In this document: positions 10,156 to 24,218 of the stretch, piece after piece | Position numbering within the stretch: position 1 is the first letter of the stretch | Layout: every line of letters begins with the position of its first letter | Assembly: GCF_003050785.1 (NCBI RefSeq) | Contig: NZ_QAOH01000003.1 | Location: 1-64,000 of the forward strand | Direction of reading: 5' to 3' | DNA from: Celeribacter persicus | GTDB lineage: Bacteria > Pseudomonadota > Alphaproteobacteria > Rhodobacterales > Rhodobacteraceae | DNA: 64,000 nt | The notes under the pieces: generated by a model | The model's database searches: none | Told to the model about the DNA's origin: nothing | What the model saw: the letters and a program-made list of their open reading frames with translations, nothing else | Made by a program: the position numbers and the translations under genes

Positions 10156-13100
10156 TTATTCGTCGGAACCTTCCGGGGTCTCGACGAAGAGCGTGTCTTC
10201 GGTGTCGTCGCCCATCACATCCATGACCGGGGCCGCCAGCTGTGCGGCGGCTTCGGCCTCTGCACGGGCTTCCTCGATCACCACGTTGTCGCGCTCGGCG
10301 GCAATACGGCGGACGCGTTGGGTGGCGCCACCGGTGCCGGCCGGGATCAGGCGACCCACGATGATGTTCTCCTTGAGACCGACAAGCTTGTCGCGTTTGC
10401 CCTGAACGGAGGCCTCGGTGAGAACACGGGTGGTCTCCTGGAACGATGCCGCCGAGATGAAGGAGCGCGTTTGCAGCGAGGCCTTGGTAATCCCGAGGAG
10501 GATCGGCTGACCTTTCGCCGGACGCCCGCCCTTGCTTTCCGCTTTCTCGTTGGCTTCGTCGAACTCGACCTTATCGACCGCTTCGCCCTTGAGCAGAGTA
10601 GTGTCCCCAGAGTCGAGGATTTCCCATTTCTGCAGCATCTGGCGCACGATGACTTCGATGTGCTTGTCGTTGATCTTAACGCCTTGCAGACGATAGACCT
10701 CCTGCACCTCGTTGATCATGTAATCGGCTAGAGCCTCGACACCCATGATCGCGAGGATGTCGTGCGGCGCCGGGTTGCCGTCCATGATATAGTCGCCCTT
10801 GTGCACGAAGTCGCCTTCGGCCACCGGGATGTGCTTGCCTTTCGGCACCATGTATTCGACGGGCTCCTTGGTGTCGTCCGACGGTTCGATGGTGATGCGG
10901 CGCTTGTTCTTGTAGTCCTTGCCGAAACGCACGTAGCCGTCGATCTCCGCGATGATCGCGTGATCTTTCGGACGACGGGCTTCGAAAAGCTCGGCCACAC
11001 GCGGCAGACCCCCGGTGATGTCCTTGGTCTTCGCACCCTCGCGCGGGATACGAGCAACCACGTCACCGGCCTGGATGTCCTGACCGTCCTCAATGGAGAG
11101 GATGGCGTCCACGGACATCAGATAGGTCACAGGGTTGCCAGCTTCATTGCGCACCGGTTCGCCATCTTCGCCGAGGATCAGGATCTCCGGTTTCAGATCG
11201 CCGCCACGCGGCACGGAACGCCAGTCGGACACGATCTTCTGGGTCATGCCGGTCGCATCGTCGGTCTCGTCACGGACGGAAAGGCCCGTAATGAGGTCGA
11301 CGAATTTCGCCTTACCGGATTTTTCAGCGATGATCGGAAGCGTGTACGGGTCCCATTCGAACAGTTTTTCGCCACGACCGACAGTCTGACCATCGGTGAC
11401 GAAAACCTTGGTGCCGTAACCGAGTTTGTAGGAAGCGCGTTCCACACCGTTCTCGTCCATGATCGCAAGCTTCATGTTGCGGCCCATGACGATCTGCTCC
11501 CCATGCTTGTTCTCAAGCAGGTTCGCATCACGGAACTCGATCTTGCCTTCCTGGTTGGATTCCTGGAAGGACTGCTGACCACCCTGGGCAACGCCGCCGA
11601 TGTGGAAGGTCCGCATCGTCAGCTGCGTGCCCGGTTCACCGATGGACTGGGCCGCGATGATACCGACGGCTTCACCCTGGTTCACCAGAGTACCGCGGGC
11701 AAGGTCACGACCGTAACAAGCGGCACAGACGCCCTCTTCGGCTTCACAGGTCAGCGGGCTGCGGATGCGCAGCGACGCCACACCGGCGGCCTCGATCGCG
11801 TCGGCCTTGCGTTCGTCGATCAGCTCGTTCTTGGACACCAGCACCTCGTCGGTGCCCGGACGCAGAACGTCGTCGGCGGACACACGGCCAAGGATACGTT
11901 CGGCAAGCGTCGCCACGACCTCACCGTCGTTAACGGCGGCTTCCGCGGTGATCGCGTTTTCGGTGCCACAGTCGACTTCGCGCACGATGCAGTCCTGTGC
12001 CACGTCAACGAGACGACGGGTCAGGTAACCGGAGTTCGCCGTTTTAAGCGCCGTATCCGACAGACCTTTCCGCGCGCCGTGAGTCGAGTTGAAGTACTCG
12101 AGCACCGACAGACCCTCTTTGAAGTTCGAGATGATCGGCGTTTCGATAATCTCGCCCGAGGGTTTCGCCATCAGGCCGCGCATCCCGCCCAGCTGTTTCA
12201 TCTGGGTCACGGAACCACGGGCCCCGGAGTGGGCCATCATGTAGACCGAGTTCGGTTCCTGTTCGGCTCCGTTCTCGTCGTACTTCGGCGCCGAGATGGT
12301 GTTCATCATCGCCTCGGTGACCTTGTCGTTACACTTGGCCCAGGCATCCACGACCTTGTTGTACTTTTCGCCCTGGGTAATCAGGCCATCCATGTACTGT
12401 TGTTCAAAGTCTTTCACCTGATCGCGGGTGCCATCGACGATGGTCCACTTGTTGTCCGGGATCACCATGTCGTCCTTGCCGAAGGAAATCCCGGCCTTGA
12501 ACGCCTCTTTGAACCCGAGCGACATGATCTGGTCACAGAAGATCACCGACTCTTTCTGGCCGCAGTAACGGTAAACGGTGTCGATGACGCGCTGCACGTC
12601 TTTCTTCCGCAGAAGCTGGTTGACCAGTTCGAACGGCGCTTTCGCGTTGAGCGGCAGAAGCGAACCGAGACGCAGACGACCCGGAGTGGTCTCGTAGCGT
12701 TTCCAGACTTCCTGACCGTGCTCGTCGATCTGCTTGATCCGCGCGGTGATCTTGGCGTGCAGGTGCACTTCACCGGCGGTCAGAGCGTATTCGACTTCCT
12801 CGATGTCGGAGAAGACCATGCCTTCGCCCTTCATCCCCTCACGCTGCATCGTGATGTAATACAGGCCGAGGATCATATCCTGCGACGGCACGATAATCGG
12901 CGCGCCGTTGGCGGGCGACAGCACGTTGTTCGTGGACATCATCAGGACGCGGGCTTCAAGCTGGGCTTCAAGGCTCAGCGGCACGTGAACGGCCATCTGG
13001 TCACCGTCGAAGTCGGCGTTGAAGGCCGAACACACGAGCGGGTGAAGCTGAATGGCCTTGCCTTCGATCAGCGTGGGTTCGAACGCCTGAATGCCGAGAC

Positions 13101-14400
13101 GGTGCAGCGTGGGCGCACGGTTCAGCATGACCGGGTGTTCGCGGATCACCTCGTCGAGGATATCCCACACTTCCGGACGTTCTTTTTCCACCAGTTTCTT
13201 GGCTTGCTTCACGGTCGAAGACAGTCCTTTGGCCTCAAGCCGCGAATAGATGAACGGCTTGAACAGTTCGAGCGCCATCTTCTTCGGCAGACCACATTGG
13301 TGCAGCTTCAATTCTGGCCCGGTCACGATGACCGAACGGCCGGAGAAGTCGACGCGTTTGCCCAAAAGGTTCTGACGGAAGCGACCCTGTTTGCCTTTGA
13401 GCATGTCGGAGAGCGACTTCAGCGGGCGTTTGTTCGCACCGGTGATGACGCGGCCACGACGACCGTTGTCGAACAGAGCGTCAACGGATTCTTGCAGCAT
13501 CCGTTTTTCGTTGCGGACGATGATGTCCGGCGCACGCAGCTCGATCAGGCGTTTCAGACGGTTGTTCCGGTTGATCACACGACGGTAGAGATCGTTGAGA
13601 TCGGAGGTCGCAAACCGGCCACCATCGAGCGGCACCAGCGGGCGGAGTTCCGGCGGGATCACGGGGATCACGGTCAGAATCATCCACTCCGGGCGGTTGC
13701 CGGATTCGAGGAAGCTCTCGACGATTTTCAGACGCTTGATGATCTTCTTGGGCTTGAGCTCGCCGGTCGCTTCCTTGAGGTCTTCCCGCAGTTGTTCCGC
13801 AGTGGATTCAAGGTCGATGTTGGCGAGCATCTTACGGATCGCTTCGGCGCCGATGTCGGCTTCGAACGCATCCATGCCGTAGAGATCCTGCGCGTCCATG
13901 TACTCTTCTTCGGTCATCATCTGACCGTAGGAGAGGTCCGTCAGACCCGGTTCGATCACCACGTAGTTTTCGAAATAGAGCACACGCTCCAGATCGCGCA
14001 GCGTCATGTCGAGCATGAGGCCGATCCGGCTCGGCAGCGATTTCAGGAACCAGATGTGGGCGACGGGCGCGGCCAGTTCGATGTGGCCCATGCGCTCGCG
14101 ACGCACTTTCTGGAGGGTGACTTCAACACCGCATTTTTCGCAGACAACGCCGCGATATTTCATGCGCTTGTATTTACCGCAGAGACATTCATAGTCTTTG
14201 ATCGGGCCAAAGATACGCGCACAGAACAGACCGTCACGCTCCGGCTTGAACGTCCGGTAGTTGATGGTCTCGGGCTTTTTGATTTCCCCGTAGGACCACG
14301 ACAGGATGCGCTCCGGGGACGCCAGAGAGACCTTGATCTCATCGAACGTCGAGGGCTGCGCCAGCGGGTTGAACGGGTTGGTTGTGAGTTCCTGGTTCAT
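10156..14400 (-). CDS. rpoC: DNA-directed RNA polymerase subunit beta'
   Basis: A 1414-residue largest subunit of RNA polymerase. The N-terminal zinc-binding cysteines ([19 protein letters not shown]), the catalytic NADFDGDQM that holds the active-site magnesium, and the second cysteine cluster ([13 protein letters not shown]) are all present, followed by trigger-loop and jaw regions. Length agrees with alphaproteobacterial RpoC. It is co-transcribed with rpoB (56-bp gap) and ends the rplJ-rplL-rpoB-rpoC unit at a strong terminator. The C-terminus (ETPEGSDE) is acidic. No anomaly is seen. Confidence 0.99.
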   Translation of the reverse strand: MNQELTTNPFNPLAQPSTFDEIKVSLASPERILSWSYGEIKKPETINYRTFKPERDGLFCARIFGPIKDYECLCGKYKRMKYRGVVCEKCGVEVTLQKVRRERMGHIELAAPVAHIWFLKSLPSRIGLMLDMTLRDLERVLYFENYVVIEPGLTDLSYGQMMTEEEYMDAQDLYGMDAFEADIGAEAIRKMLANIDLESTAEQLREDLKEATGELKPKKIIKRLKIVESFLESGNRPEWMILTVIPVIPPELRPLVPLDGGRFATSDLNDLYRRVINRNNRLKRLIELRAPDIIVRNEKRMLQESVDALFDNGRRGRVITGANKRPLKSLSDMLKGKQGRFRQNLLGKRVDFSGRSVIVTGPELKLHQCGLPKKMALELFKPFIYSRLEAKGLSSTVKQAKKLVEKERPEVWDILDEVIREHPVMLNRAPTLHRLGIQAFEPTLIEGKAIQLHPLVCSAFNADFDGDQMAVHVPLSLEAQLEARVLMMSTNNVLSPANGAPIIVPSQDMILGLYYITMQREGMKGEGMVFSDIEEVEYALTAGEVHLHAKITARIKQIDEHGQEVWKRYETTPGRLRLGSLLPLNAKAPFELVNQLLRKKDVQRVIDTVYRYCGQKESVIFCDQIMSLGFKEAFKAGISFGKDDMVIPDNKWTIVDGTRDQVKDFEQQYMDGLITQGEKYNKVVDAWAKCNDKVTEAMMNTISAPKYDENGAEQEPNSVYMMAHSGARGSVTQMKQLGGMRGLMAKPSGEIIETPIISNFKEGLSVLEYFNSTHGARKGLSDTALKTANSGYLTRRLVDVAQDCIVREVDCGTENAITAEAAVNDGEVVATLAERILGRVSADDVLRPGTDEVLVSKNELIDERKADAIEAAGVASLRIRSPLTCEAEEGVCAACYGRDLARGTLVNQGEAVGIIAAQSIGEPGTQLTMRTFHIGGVAQGGQQSFQESNQEGKIEFRDANLLENKHGEQIVMGRNMKLAIMDENGVERASYKLGYGTKVFVTDGQTVGRGEKLFEWDPYTLPIIAEKSGKAKFVDLITGLSVRDETDDATGMTQKIVSDWRSVPRGGDLKPEILILGEDGEPVRNEAGNPVTYLMSVDAILSIEDGQDIQAGDVVARIPREGAKTKDITGGLPRVAELFEARRPKDHAIIAEIDGYVRFGKDYKNKRRITIEPSDDTKEPVEYMVPKGKHIPVAEGDFVHKGDYIMDGNPAPHDILAIMGVEALADYMINEVQEVYRLQGVKINDKHIEVIVRQMLQKWEILDSGDTTLLKGEAVDKVEFDEANEKAESKGGRPAKGQPILLGITKASLQTRSFISAASFQETTRVLTEASVQGKRDKLVGLKENIIVGRLIPAGTGGATQRVRRIAAERDNVVIEEARAEAEAAAQLAAPVMDVMGDDTEDTLFVETPEGSDE

Positions 14401-14437
14401 CTATTGAGTTCCTCAGATTGTCTCGAAAAGGGAGGGA

Positions 14438-14456
14438 GAGTAAGGGCGCTAAGCCC

Positions 14457-14462
<6 letters not shown>
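14438..14462 (-). other. perfect 10-bp hairpin straddling the rpoB stop codon
   Basis: GAGTAAGGGC and GCCCTTACTC pair around five bases. The left arm of the transcript includes the rpoB TAA stop, and the hairpin lies 38 bp before the rpoC start. No T-run follows, so a role in rpoB termination, coupling or mRNA processing is more likely than transcription termination. Confidence 0.55.
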
Positions 14463-18593
<4,131 letters not shown>

Positions 18594-18785
18594 AAGCGTC
18601 TAAACCTTTCGAATTTTCGCGAGCGACAATCACCGTTGGGTGCCGGCGGCTGTGCCCTGACGAAACAGAGGGGTTCGGTCTATTCCTGCCCCCGACCCAA
18701 AGGGGGCTCCCGACCTTTGAACCTCTCCTGAGAAAACACCCTTTCACGCGGCGCTGCCGCAAAGGCCCTTTCTAAGACAGGTTAA

Positions 18786-18814
18786 GCTGGACCCGGGAAC
18801 ACCCCGGGTCCAGC
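18786..18814 (-). other. attenuator-like hairpin between rplL and rpoB
   Basis: GCTGGACCCGGG and CCCGGGTCCAGC form a perfect 12-bp stem with loop GTGTT on the minus strand, about 33 bp after the rplL stop. The following bases (TTAACC) are not a full T-run, which fits a partial terminator or RNase III site. In E. coli a comparable spacer lowers rpoBC expression relative to rplJL. Confidence 0.7.
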
Positions 18815-18846
18815 CCATGATTTCATTGGCCCTGAGGCCGAGGCAA

Positions 18847-19224
18847 TTAGGCCAGCTCGACGGTCGCGCCAGCGGCTTCGAGTTTGCCTTTGATGTCTTC
18901 GGCTTCGGCTTTGTCGATGCCTTCTTTGATTTTGCCGCCGGCTTCAACGAGCTCTTTGGCTTCTTTGAGGCCCAGGCCGGTGATGCCGCGGACTTCTTTG
19001 ATGACGTTGATTTTGGAAGCGCCAGCGTCTTTGAGAACGACGTCGAATTCGGTCTTCTCTTCAGCAGCAGCACCGCCAGCGTCGCCAGCCGGGCCGGCCA
19101 TCATCACAGCGCCGCCAGCAGCGGGCTCAATGCCGTATTCTTCTTTGAGGATTTCTTTCAGCTCTTGAGCTTCGAGAAGGGTGAGACCAACGATCTCTTC
19201 AGCAAGTTTCTTCAGATCAGCCAT
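18847..19224 (-). CDS. rplL: 50S ribosomal protein L7/L12
   Basis: A 125-residue stalk protein that recruits GTPase factors such as EF-Tu and EF-G. It begins [16 protein letters not shown], followed by a flexible Ala/Gly hinge (about residues 35-52) and the C-terminal factor-binding domain ([30 protein letters not shown]). ATG 19224 has GGAAAC upstream and matches all homologues; an upstream in-frame start would add 18 unrelated residues. It is 72 bp after rplJ in the same operon and followed by the rpoB attenuator. Confidence 0.97.
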   Translation of the reverse strand: MADLKKLAEEIVGLTLLEAQELKEILKEEYGIEPAAGGAVMMAGPAGDAGGAAAEEKTEFDVVLKDAGASKINVIKEVRGITGLGLKEAKELVEAGGKIKEGIDKAEAEDIKGKLEAAGATVELA

Positions 19225-19296
19225 TGTACTGTTTCCGTTCGTTTGAGTGTGTTCCAACATGGTGCCTTTGCGGCCCACGCAGGTTCAAAGGGTTGC

Positions 19297-19809
19297 TCAG
19301 GCAGCCTTTTCCTCGATGGTGGAAAGGATGCCCGCGATGTTCGAAGCGGGTGCGCCAATTGCGCCTGCGATGTTGGCTGCCGGTGCGCCGATGCAGCCCA
19401 CGATCTGAGCCAGAAGCTCTTCGCGGGACGGCATTTTGGACACACGGGTCACACCGTTGGCGTCAAGACCTTCGCCGCCCATTGCGCCACCGAGAATTTC
19501 GAGTTTCTCGTTTTCTTTGGCGTAATCCACGACCACTTTCGCAGCTGCGACAGGGTCTTCGGAATAGGCGAGAACGGTCATGCCGTTGAGAAGATCGCTG
19601 ATCGGTTCGTTCGGCGTTCCTTCAAGGGCGATTTTGGCGAGCCGGTTCTTGGCAACGCGAACTGCACCACCTGCGTCACGCATTTTCGCGCGCAGATCCT
19701 GCATTTCAGCAACCGTAAGACCTGCGTAGTGTGCAACGACGACCACGCCAGAGCTTTCAAAGATCTGACCGAGTTCCTCGATCACCTTTTCTTTTTGTGC
19801 TCTATCCAC
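19297..19809 (-). CDS. rplJ: 50S ribosomal protein L10
   Basis: A 170-residue stalk base protein that binds L7/L12 dimers and 23S rRNA. I place the start at GTG 19809 ([15 protein letters not shown]) because GGAGT lies six bases upstream and homologues start with the same sequence; the in-frame upstream extension is leader RNA. The N-terminal rRNA-binding domain contains [12 protein letters not shown]; the C-terminal helix carries L12 sites. It is the first gene of the rplJ-rplL-rpoB-rpoC operon. L10 or the L10-L12 complex usually represses translation from the leader, which here is about 230 nt. Confidence 0.95.
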   Translation of the reverse strand: MDRAQKEKVIEELGQIFESSGVVVVAHYAGLTVAEMQDLRAKMRDAGGAVRVAKNRLAKIALEGTPNEPISDLLNGMTVLAYSEDPVAAAKVVVDYAKENEKLEILGGAMGGEGLDANGVTRVSKMPSREELLAQIVGCIGAPAANIAGAIGAPASNIAGILSTIEEKAA

Positions 19810-20076
19810 AGTTTTACTCCAAGTATGGGAGGGTCGCCCCTCCCGGCTCAATTCTACCTCCGCCATATGGCATCGGCTCGAAGTCCGTATACGGGGCTGC
19901 GCCAAAGTCGCCCGAGGAACACCTCGGAGAAACTTATCGTCTTTCCCGTCTCAGGCAGGAATTATGAGCGGCATATTCCGATCACCCACCGTCTAGGACG
20001 AAATGCAAAACAGCGCACGACGAATCGCACGCTGGGCTGCATGAGGGTGTTTAGAGGGGATTAATGGGGAGTGCAA
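19810..20076 (-). promoter_or_regulatory. rplJ promoter and L10-type leader
   Basis: On the minus strand TTGCAC (20071-20076), a 17-bp spacer and TAAACA (20048-20053) make a candidate promoter in the gap after the glycosyltransferase gene. The leader that follows, about 230 nt, has several stem-loops, including GGGAGGG, loop GCGA, CCCTCCC directly before the rplJ ribosome binding site. Position and length fit the autoregulatory L10 leader known in bacteria, but I have not aligned it to the covariance model. Confidence 0.5.
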
Positions 20077-20097
20077 GGGACTGTTTCCAGCACCTTG

Positions 20098-21012
20098 CTA
20101 TCTCATCGCCTCCGCGAACATCCGCCTTGCCGGAACTTCCAGGCAATCCTCGATCACGATAAGCGCGCCCTGATCACGCAGGCGCTCCAATTTTTCCGCA
20201 TCGGCACGGAAGAATGCGCTGTAAATCTCGGCAAGAACCGCATCGCGCTCCGCAGTTTCCAGAGCAGCCTGAATGTGCTCCTTGATCGCCGGGGCGAAGC
20301 CCCAACTGTCCATTCTCCACGCGATCTTGTCTTTCCAAACCACCTCATCCTCGCCCAGAAGATGGATCAACATCGCATCTTCGCCGGCTGGAACCAGGCG
20401 CTCGCGGAAGGCCTCCCCTTCGCGTGGCGCGGGCCAGTGCTGTCTTAACTTTCTCACGTCAAGACCAGAACGAATAACCGATTTACCCTCTGGATGACCA
20501 ACCAGACCGCCCCGGAAGCGAGCAAAATATTTTGCCTCTTCGCCATACACCGTCTTGAGCGCATCCCGATCCATTTGCGCCCGCAGACAGAGATGCGCCT
20601 TTCCCTCAGACAACAGAAGCTCCACCGGCCCGATACGCACGTAATCGGCATCTTTCGGCTGTTCCGCCAAGAAAGCGTCCATTCCCTTCGCGATGTACAA
20701 CAACTCATCGGCATCGACGTTGAGCAACCAATCCTGCTTCGTTCTTCGATAGATATACGTAATCCCGGCATTCTGGCGCCGGGTAAAGCGCGCTTGAGGC
20801 CGTACTCCGACCTCTTTTTTCCAAAAATCCTCCGTGCAGGGCAGACACTCGACGCGAGGCATATCCCTCAATATCTCGATCGCTGGATCATTCGGGTCGT
20901 CGAACAATAGAGTGATCCGGTCGGCCCCCATATCGAGGTACCAGGCCACAAAGCGCAAGGTAACCTGGAGGTCTTCTTTCAAAATACAGGCAACCTGCCA
21001 TGTCTCGCGCAT
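20098..21012 (-). CDS. glycosyltransferase family 2-like protein inserted between rplA and rplJ
   Basis: A 304-residue protein of the same broad Glyco_tranf_2_4 type as the one at 8768-9766: RFVAWYLDMGADRITLLFDDP aligns with the WVAWYL segment there, and WLLNVDADELLYI holds the DxD-like metal site (near residue 96). No membrane segment is seen. It lies between the rplA terminator and the rplJ promoter, on the same strand, so it is probably its own transcription unit. Ribosomal operons usually have no such gene here. Donor and acceptor are unknown; action on surface polysaccharide is inferred. Confidence 0.8.
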   Translation of the reverse strand: MRETWQVACILKEDLQVTLRFVAWYLDMGADRITLLFDDPNDPAIEILRDMPRVECLPCTEDFWKKEVGVRPQARFTRRQNAGITYIYRRTKQDWLLNVDADELLYIAKGMDAFLAEQPKDADYVRIGPVELLLSEGKAHLCLRAQMDRDALKTVYGEEAKYFARFRGGLVGHPEGKSVIRSGLDVRKLRQHWPAPREGEAFRERLVPAGEDAMLIHLLGEDEVVWKDKIAWRMDSWGFAPAIKEHIQAALETAERDAVLAEIYSAFFRADAEKLERLRDQGALIVIEDCLEVPARRMFAEAMR

Positions 21013-21120
21013 TATCTACCGCCTCACTCACATTTGACGCGACACTAACATAGCCGTCCGACCTGTAAAGCTACGCCCAATTCCAAAGAGCATCCCGAGA
21101 GCAATCTTAACGCACAAAAG

Positions 21121-21145
21121 AAAAGGCGCCCCGAAGGAGCGCCTT
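21121..21145 (-). terminator. rho-independent terminator after rplA
   Basis: On the minus strand AAGGCGCTCC, short loop, GGGGCGCCTT, followed by TTCTTTTG. It lies about 25 bp after the rplA stop and separates rplKA from the glycosyltransferase gene and rplJ. The stem needs a G-U pair that exists only in the minus-strand RNA. Confidence 0.85.
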
Positions 21146-21170
21146 TCAAATCTTAAACCAAGCGTAAAAC

Positions 21171-21869
21171 TCAGTTGCCGGTCGCGGAGTCCACGGACAC
21201 CGAAACACCCGGACCCATCGTCGAAGAAAGGGAGACTTTCTTCATGTAGGTGCCTTTGGCGCCGGTCGGCTTGGCTTTCTGGACCGCATCCACGAAAGCG
21301 CGGATGTTCTCAGAAAGTTTGGCGGCGTCAAAAGATGCTTTGCCAACGCCACAGTGCACGACACCGGCTTTCTCGGCCTTGAACTGCACTTCGCCGCCTT
21401 TGGCAGCTTCGACAGCCGCTTTGACGTCCATGGTCACGGTGCCGACTTTGGGGTTCGGCATCAAGTTGCGCGGGCCGAGGATCTTACCCAGACGGCCGAC
21501 GATCGGCATCATGTCCGGGGTCGCGATGCAGCGATCGAACTCGATGGTGCCGCCCTGGATGGTTTCCATCAGGTCTTCGGCGCCCACGATGTCTGCACCG
21601 GCTGCGGTCGCTTCGTCGGCTTTCGGGCCACGGGCGAACACGGCCACACGGACGGTTTTGCCGGTGCCGTTCGGCAGGGACACAACGCCGCGGACCATCT
21701 GGTCTGCGTGGCGCGGGTCGACGCCGAGGTTCAGCGCGATTTCAACGGTCTCGTCGAATTTGGCGGTCGCGTTGGCTTTGATCAGCTCAACGGCTTCCTC
21801 GACGGTGACGTTCTCTTTGCCGGCGAAAGCTTCGCGGGCCGCACGGGTACGTTTGCCAAGTTTCGCCAT
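21171..21869 (-). CDS. rplA: 50S ribosomal protein L1
   Basis: A 232-residue protein of the mobile L1 stalk of the large subunit that helps release E-site tRNA; in other bacteria it also represses its own mRNA. It begins [15 protein letters not shown] and contains the conserved [23 protein letters not shown] 21869 shares its A with the rplK TGA stop (TGATG), indicating translational coupling. An extra GTG one codon upstream is not needed. It is followed by a terminator. Confidence 0.97.
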   Translation of the reverse strand: MAKLGKRTRAAREAFAGKENVTVEEAVELIKANATAKFDETVEIALNLGVDPRHADQMVRGVVSLPNGTGKTVRVAVFARGPKADEATAAGADIVGAEDLMETIQGGTIEFDRCIATPDMMPIVGRLGKILGPRNLMPNPKVGTVTMDVKAAVEAAKGGEVQFKAEKAGVVHCGVGKASFDAAKLSENIRAFVDAVQKAKPTGAKGTYMKKVSLSSTMGPGVSVSVDSATGN

Positions 21870-22318
21870 CACTTCACCTCGATGCCCATGGATTTCGCGG
21901 AGCCGACGATGATCTGCATTGCGCCTTCGATGTCGTTGGCGTTCAGATCTTTCATCTTCGCTTCGGCGATCTCGCGCACCTGCGCAATGGTCACGGAAGC
22001 GATGGTTTCACGACCCGGAAGCGCCGCACCTTTGGGGCGGTTGCGTTTGCCGACGGGTTTGAGACCGGCAGCCTTCTTGAGGTAATAGGACGCCGGCGGC
22101 GTCTTGATATCCATCGAGAAGGATTTGTCGGAGTAGTAGGTGATCACGGTCGGGCACGGCGCACCGGCTTCCATATCCTGCGTCTTGGCGTTGAACGCCT
22201 TACAGAATTCCATGATGTTGATACCACGCTGACCGAGCGCCGGACCCACGGGCGGGGACGGGTTCGCCTGACCGGCGGGCACTTGCAGCTTCATCTTGCC
22301 TGCGAGTTTCTTAGCCAT
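21869..22318 (-). CDS. rplK: 50S ribosomal protein L11
   Basis: A 149-residue protein of the GTPase-associated centre. It starts [16 protein letters not shown] and carries the proline-rich [16 protein letters not shown] loop and the [14 protein letters not shown] segment that contact 23S rRNA helix 43/44. L11 also mediates activation of stringent-response RSH enzymes on stalled ribosomes; the RSH gene of this organism is at 56724. It follows nusG after a 124-bp spacer with two hairpins and overlaps rplA by one base. Confidence 0.97.
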   Translation of the reverse strand: MAKKLAGKMKLQVPAGQANPSPPVGPALGQRGINIMEFCKAFNAKTQDMEAGAPCPTVITYYSDKSFSMDIKTPPASYYLKKAAGLKPVGKRNRPKGAALPGRETIASVTIAQVREIAEAKMKDLNANDIEGAMQIIVGSAKSMGIEVK

Positions 22319-22336
22319 TGGCTTTTCCTTTCCAAC

Positions 22337-22436
22337 GGTCGCAAAACGCGTCTTGCGACCACTTCGTTGTGTGGTCTGGTCCGGACGACGCGTCGCCCTC
22401 GCCTCCCACGGCTCACATGCGGACCATAAGGTCCGC
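22337..22436 (-). other. two hairpins in the nusG-rplK spacer
   Basis: GGTCGCAA/TTGCGACC (22337-22360) pairs over 8 bp, just upstream of rplK. GCGGACC, loop, GGTCCGC (22419-22436) pairs over 7 bp and lies six bases after the nusG stop. Neither is followed by a T-run on the minus strand. They probably shape or process the nusG-rplK transcript; an L1 binding target in this leader is possible but not shown. Confidence 0.45.
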
Positions 22437-22442
22437 CGTCAT

Positions 22443-22976
22443 TCAGGCCCGTTTGTTGACCTGAGTGAATTCCAGTTCGACCGGGGTGGCCCGGCCAAAG
22501 ATCGACACGGAGACTTTCAGACGCTGGTTGGCGTCGTCCACCTCCTCGACCATCCCGTCGAAGCCCTCGAAAGCACCCTCGGCGACGGAGACCTGCTCGC
22601 CGACCTCGAAGGTGATCGTGGAACGCGGCTGCTCCGCGTTTTCCTCGACACGGCCCAGGATCGCCTGAACCTCACTGTCACGCATCGGCATCGGCTTGCC
22701 GAAGGACCCGAGGAAGCCGGTCACCCGGTTGATCGAGTTGATCAGGTGGTAGCCCTGATCGGTCATTTCCATGCGGACGAGCACATAGCCCGGCATGAAA
22801 CGACGCTCAGTCGTCACCTTTTTGCCCCGGCGCACCTCGATGACCTCTTCGGTCGGCACCAGAACCTCTTCGATCTGATCCTGCAGGCCCTTTTCTTCCA
22901 CGGCCGTCTTGATCGCTTCGGCGACTTTTTTCTCGAAGTTCGAGAGAACGCTCACCGAATACCAACGCTTCGCCAT
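22443..22976 (-). CDS. nusG: transcription termination/antitermination protein NusG
   Basis: A 177-residue factor that binds RNA polymerase and links it to Rho or to the ribosome. The NGN domain starts MAKRWYSVSVLSNFEKK and includes RRFMPGYVLVRMEM; the C-terminal KOW domain contains GEQVSVAEGAFEGFDGMVEEVD. Length is normal. It is separated from secE by a flavin-oxidase-like gene instead of being adjacent, and is followed by rplK. A possible promoter overlaps the stop of that intervening gene. Confidence 0.97.
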   Translation of the reverse strand: MAKRWYSVSVLSNFEKKVAEAIKTAVEEKGLQDQIEEVLVPTEEVIEVRRGKKVTTERRFMPGYVLVRMEMTDQGYHLINSINRVTGFLGSFGKPMPMRDSEVQAILGRVEENAEQPRSTITFEVGEQVSVAEGAFEGFDGMVEEVDDANQRLKVSVSIFGRATPVELEFTQVNKRA

Positions 22977-23116
22977 GGTGCCTTTGCCTTTTCGTTTCTC
23001 CGGCTTTCACCGGGTCTCGTTAATTCCCAACCGCAGCTTGCGCTGCGTCTCTGCGAAACAATAAAGCGGCGCGCAACTCGAATCGCTGCACGCCCGTCTC
23101 GCAAGAGTGCGCCCGC

Positions 23117-23143
23117 TCTATACGCTCACGGACACAAGTTCAA
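23117..23143 (-). promoter_or_regulatory. candidate nusG promoter
   Basis: TTGAAC (23138-23143) and TATAGA (23117-23122) on the minus strand with a short 15-bp spacer. The -35 box contains the TGA stop of the preceding gene, as also occurs at the rpsL promoter. The short spacer keeps this tentative. Confidence 0.35.
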
Positions 23144-23715
23144 CCCTTTAGGCTGTCAGCGACCGCCTCGAACCCGGTGGGCAAACCGTCCTGCGATACG
23201 AGATTTTTCTGTTCGAGATATTCTGCGATTTCGGCATCGCTTTTGCGTTCGCTCCAATCGCGCAATGTCGACCGCTCGCCGGTATACTCAAAAAACGGCA
23301 CACCGTAGCCGCAGGAGCTTTGTGTCTCCTCCACGGTCAGCACAACGATCTGTCGACTGCCCGGCAAATCTTTGCCATCAAAATAATTGTTCAGAAGCGT
23401 GTCGAACTCTTCCGTCCCTTTCAGAACCGAGCGCCCCGTGCCGAAAAAGCGGATGATCATCGGCTGTTCCTCGAAGGAACAGAACATCATGGTCATCCGA
23501 CCGTCCGCCCGTAAATGCGCAGCGGTTTCCGCTCCAGAGCCTGTCATATCGAGATACATCGCCTCGTTCGGCCCGGTGATCCGCAACGTATCGGCGGTCG
23601 GACGAGGTGAGACGTTCACCCGTGCGCCTTCGGCGGCAGTCGCCACAAAGAAAATCCTCTGGCGCTCGACAATACGGCGCAGAGTATCCGTGATGGTTTT
23701 GAAAAACTTGGCCAT
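23140..23715 (-). CDS. pyridoxamine 5'-phosphate oxidase-fold (PNPOx-like) protein
   Basis: A 191-residue protein of the split-barrel flavin-binding family. It begins MAKFFKTITDTLRRIVERQ, and the barrel includes FFVATAAEGARVNVSPRP and PNEAMYLDMTGSG followed by DGRMTMMFCSFEEQP, typical of PNPOx-like proteins of unknown substrate. ATG 23715 has AAGGAG six bases upstream, so an in-frame start eight codons earlier was not used. It sits between secE and nusG, which are adjacent in many bacteria. Flavin (FMN) or F420 binding is inferred from the fold only; no specific reaction is claimed. Confidence 0.82.
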   Translation of the reverse strand: MAKFFKTITDTLRRIVERQRIFFVATAAEGARVNVSPRPTADTLRITGPNEAMYLDMTGSGAETAAHLRADGRMTMMFCSFEEQPMIIRFFGTGRSVLKGTEEFDTLLNNYFDGKDLPGSRQIVVLTVEETQSSCGYGVPFFEYTGERSTLRDWSERKSDAEIAEYLEQKNLVSQDGLPTGFEAVADSLKG

Positions 23716-23754
23716 GCGAAACTCCTTCCGAGTTCGCATATAGCCGAAACGGAC

Positions 23755-23955
23755 TTATCCGAACAGGTTCAGGAAACCCGTCAGACCGGTGCGGATGATC
23801 AGGTCCACGAGGAAAAAGAAGGTCGCGGTCAGCGCGGCCATGATAAACACCATCAACGTGGTCAGCATCACCTCGCGACGTGTCGGCCAAACGATCTTCG
23901 CCGCCTCTGCACGCACCTGCTGGATGAACTGAATCGGGTTGGTTTTCGTGGCCAT
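23755..23955 (-). CDS. secE: preprotein translocase subunit SecE
   Basis: A 66-residue single-helix SecE, the essential clamp subunit of the SecYEG channel in the inner membrane. An amphipathic cytoplasmic helix (FIQQVRAEAAKIVWPTRREV) with the conserved VWPTRRE precedes a transmembrane helix (about residues 33-55). This is the minimal form usual in alphaproteobacteria, lacking the two extra N-terminal helices of E. coli. It lies just downstream of tRNA-Trp and shares its promoter. Confidence 0.95.
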   Translation of the reverse strand: MATKTNPIQFIQQVRAEAAKIVWPTRREVMLTTLMVFIMAALTATFFFLVDLIIRTGLTGFLNLFG

Positions 23956-24063
23956 CTTTTCGTCCTGAACCTCTGATTACCCGGCGCAGATACGCGAGCG
24001 GGACGGCAATTTCAAGCCCGCATGCCCGCCGCACGTACATATTGAGAATAATGTCCGGTGAAA

Positions 24064-24139
24064 TGGCAGGGGCAGCAGGGTTCGAACCCGCGACCTACGG
24101 TTTTGGAGACCGTCGCTCTACCAGCTGAGCTATACCCCT
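24064..24139 (-). tRNA. tRNA-Trp (anticodon CCA)
   Basis: On the minus strand a full cloverleaf folds: acceptor AGGGGTA with TGCCCCT, D-arm GCTC/GAGC, anticodon stem ACGGT/ACCGT around CTCCAAA (anticodon CCA), T-arm GCGGG with TTCGAAC, and an encoded 3' CCA after discriminator G. It lies upstream of secE, the usual trnW-secE-nusG arrangement. Confidence 0.97.
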
Positions 24140-24152
24140 AAGGCCGAGCGAT

Positions 24153-24181
24153 GAGATAGACAAGCCGCACGCCCTTTGCAA
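24153..24181 (-). promoter_or_regulatory. candidate promoter of tRNA-Trp and secE
   Basis: TTGCAA (24176-24181), a 17-bp spacer and TATCTC (24153-24158) on the minus strand. The -10 box ends 13 bases before the tRNA 5' end, so transcription would begin just upstream of the mature tRNA. Confidence 0.5.
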
Positions 24182-24218
24182 GCCCGTTTTCGTGGCTTTT
24201 CGTTTCTCACCTTCCATC

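Noticed and set aside
18847-19278. Longer rplL with 18 extra N-terminal residues
   Set aside because: The extension covers the rplJ-rplL spacer and does not occur in L7/L12; ATG 19224 fits homologues.
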